DNA from: Burkholderiaceae bacterium
GTDB taxonomy: Bacteria > Pseudomonadota > Gammaproteobacteria > Burkholderiales > Burkholderiaceae_E
Length of the DNA stretch: 7,164 nucleotides
Direction of reading: 5' to 3'
NCBI GenBank assembly: GCA_019428955.1
Contig: JAHYJF010000186.1
Coordinates: 1-7,164 of the forward strand
Shown: piece after piece, positions 6,226 through 7,164 of the stretch
How the letters are laid out: the number at the start of each line of letters is the position of its first letter
Position numbering within the stretch: the first letter of the stretch is position 1
The notes under the pieces: generated by a model
The model's database searches: none
The model's input: the letters and a program-made list of their open reading frames with translations, nothing else
Told to the model about the DNA's origin: nothing
Made by a program: the position numbers and the translations under genes

Positions 6226-7164
6226 TCATTGGGCCAGCGAACGGTCGACAATTTCGCGAACGTCGGCTGAGAGTTCGGCCTGGTCGGCGACTAACAGCAG
6301 CGTCGAACGCATCGCGTGCCGGCGCTCGGGCGTGTACTTGGGCCAGCGTTCGAAGGCGCGGGCGATGCGCGCCGCGACTTGCGGGTTGATCGCGTCCAGG
6401 GCCAGCACCTGCTCGATCCAGAACTCGTAGCCCGAACCGTCGGCGGCGTGGAACTCGGCGGCGTTGCCGTGGCAGAAGCTGCCGATCAGCGAGCGCACCC
6501 GGTTGGGGTTGCGCAGCGAGAAGGCGGGGTGCCGGAGCAGATCGCGGACTCGCTCGAGCACCGGCGGCTCACCGCCCTGGCGGTGCATCGTCGCCTGCAT
6601 CGCGAACCACTTGTCCAGCGCCAGCGGTTCGTCGTGGAATTCCTCCGCGAACGCCGCCAACGCCGGATCGCGTTGGGCCGCCGCGCTGTTGACGAGCGCC
6701 TGAAGGGCGGCGGCGCGGTCAGTCATATTGTCGGCCGTGCGGAACTGCGCGTCAGCCGCGGCAAACGCTTCCTGCCGGCCGGTCGCCACCCAGTAGGCAA
6801 GGGCAGTATTGCGTAGTGCGCGGCGCGCGTTGCCGGCCGCGTCGCGGCGATACGGGCCCGGGTCGCGCAGGTCTTGCCAAAGCTGCGGCCACAGTGGTGA
6901 GAGCGCGCTGGCAAGTTCAAGGCGCAGCGCGTTGCGGGCTTGGCGCAGTGCGACCGGATCGATCACTGCGACGTGTTCGGCAATCACGGCCTCGGGCGGC
7001 AGAGCGATCAGCTGGTCGCGATAGGCGGGGTCGAGCGCTTCGTCGCTGACTCCCCGCCGCCAGGCCTCAACCAGCGCGGCTGCGCTCTGGCGCGGCGCGC
7101 TTCCGTCCACGACGGCAAGCACCGCGCGCAGCGCGAGGCTTTGCATCGCCTCCCAGCGATTGAA
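6226..7164 (-). CDS. pepN: Aminopeptidase N (M1 family), C-terminal 312 residues (runs off the right edge)
   Basis: The minus-strand frame is open from base 7164 to the TGA at 6228-6226 and is internal at the right edge: the six codons before the ATG at 7146 read FNRWEA, which matches the PepN family, so that ATG is not the start. PepN is a cytoplasmic zinc aminopeptidase removing N-terminal residues from peptides. The visible part corresponds to the C-terminal helical domain, roughly the last third of the ~870-residue E. coli enzyme; the GAMEN and HExxH zinc motifs would lie outside. Diagnostic stretches are ADNMTDRAAAL (144-154 of the visible part), LDKWFAMQAT (183-192), NPNRVRSLIGSF (219-230), ADGSGYEFWIE (241-251) and NPQVAARI (260-267), all close to E. 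coli PepN. The pepN-fbp order with a 37-base gap suggests one transcript and is a familiar arrangement in betaproteobacteria. Confidence 0.95.
   Translation of the reverse strand, partial: FNRWEAMQSLALRAVLAVVDGSAPRQSAAALVEAWRRGVSDEALDPAYRDQLIALPPEAVIAEHVAVIDPVALRQARNALRLELASALSPLWPQLWQDLRDPGPYRRDAAGNARRALRNTALAYWVATGRQEAFAAADAQFRTADNMTDRAAALQALVNSAAAQRDPALAAFAEEFHDEPLALDKWFAMQATMHRQGGEPPVLERVRDLLRHPAFSLRNPNRVRSLIGSFCHGNAAEFHAADGSGYEFWIEQVLALDAINPQVAARIARAFERWPKYTPERRHAMRSTLLLVADQAELSADVREIVDRSLAQ

Overview
The window is a dense, high-GC stretch of bacterial chromosome with five protein genes (two cut by the window edges) and almost no non-coding DNA. Gene content and order (a pepN-fbp pair, a Pat-type acetyltransferase, a small histone-deacetylase-family protein and an AsmA-family protein), together with the GC-rich codon use, suggest a Proteobacterium, most likely a betaproteobacterium (Burkholderiales/Rhodocyclales-like). 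This placement rests on gene order and protein similarity recalled from knowledge, not on a search. I see no rRNA, tRNA, CRISPR array, insertion sequence, phage gene or plasmid gene.

Layout. Bases 1-1337 (minus strand) hold the N-terminal 445 residues of an AsmA-family envelope protein. A 136-bp divergent intergenic region (1338-1473) carries a candidate promoter, a short inverted repeat and a ribosome binding site for the rightward genes. Bases 1474-2400 (plus) encode a zinc-dependent deacylase of the histone deacetylase family. Thirteen bases later, 2414-5206 (plus) encode a 930-residue fusion of an NDP-forming acyl-CoA synthetase-like region and a C-terminal GNAT acetyltransferase, the architecture of the protein lysine acetyltransferase Pat/PatZ. 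Its C-terminus is a 15-bp tandem repeat encoding GKPAP units, and its last 26 bases overlap the end of the next gene tail to tail. Bases 5181-6188 (minus) encode class I fructose-1,6-bisphosphatase (fbp). Upstream of it on the same strand, 6226-7164 hold the C-terminal 312 residues of aminopeptidase N (pepN).

How they fit together. The deacylase and the acetyltransferase look like a two-gene operon holding both halves of a reversible lysine acylation cycle, comparable in logic to Bacillus acuABC or to Pat plus LdaA of Rhodopseudomonas, where acetyl-CoA synthetase is the classic target. The convergent neighbour is a gluconeogenic enzyme, which would suit growth on acetate-like carbon sources, but that link is inference. 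The most unusual points are the writer/eraser gene pair, the uneven decay of catalytic motifs in the synthetase half of the Pat-like protein (candidate phosphohistidine kept, N-terminal CoA-binding loop lost), and the lysine-rich minisatellite tail.
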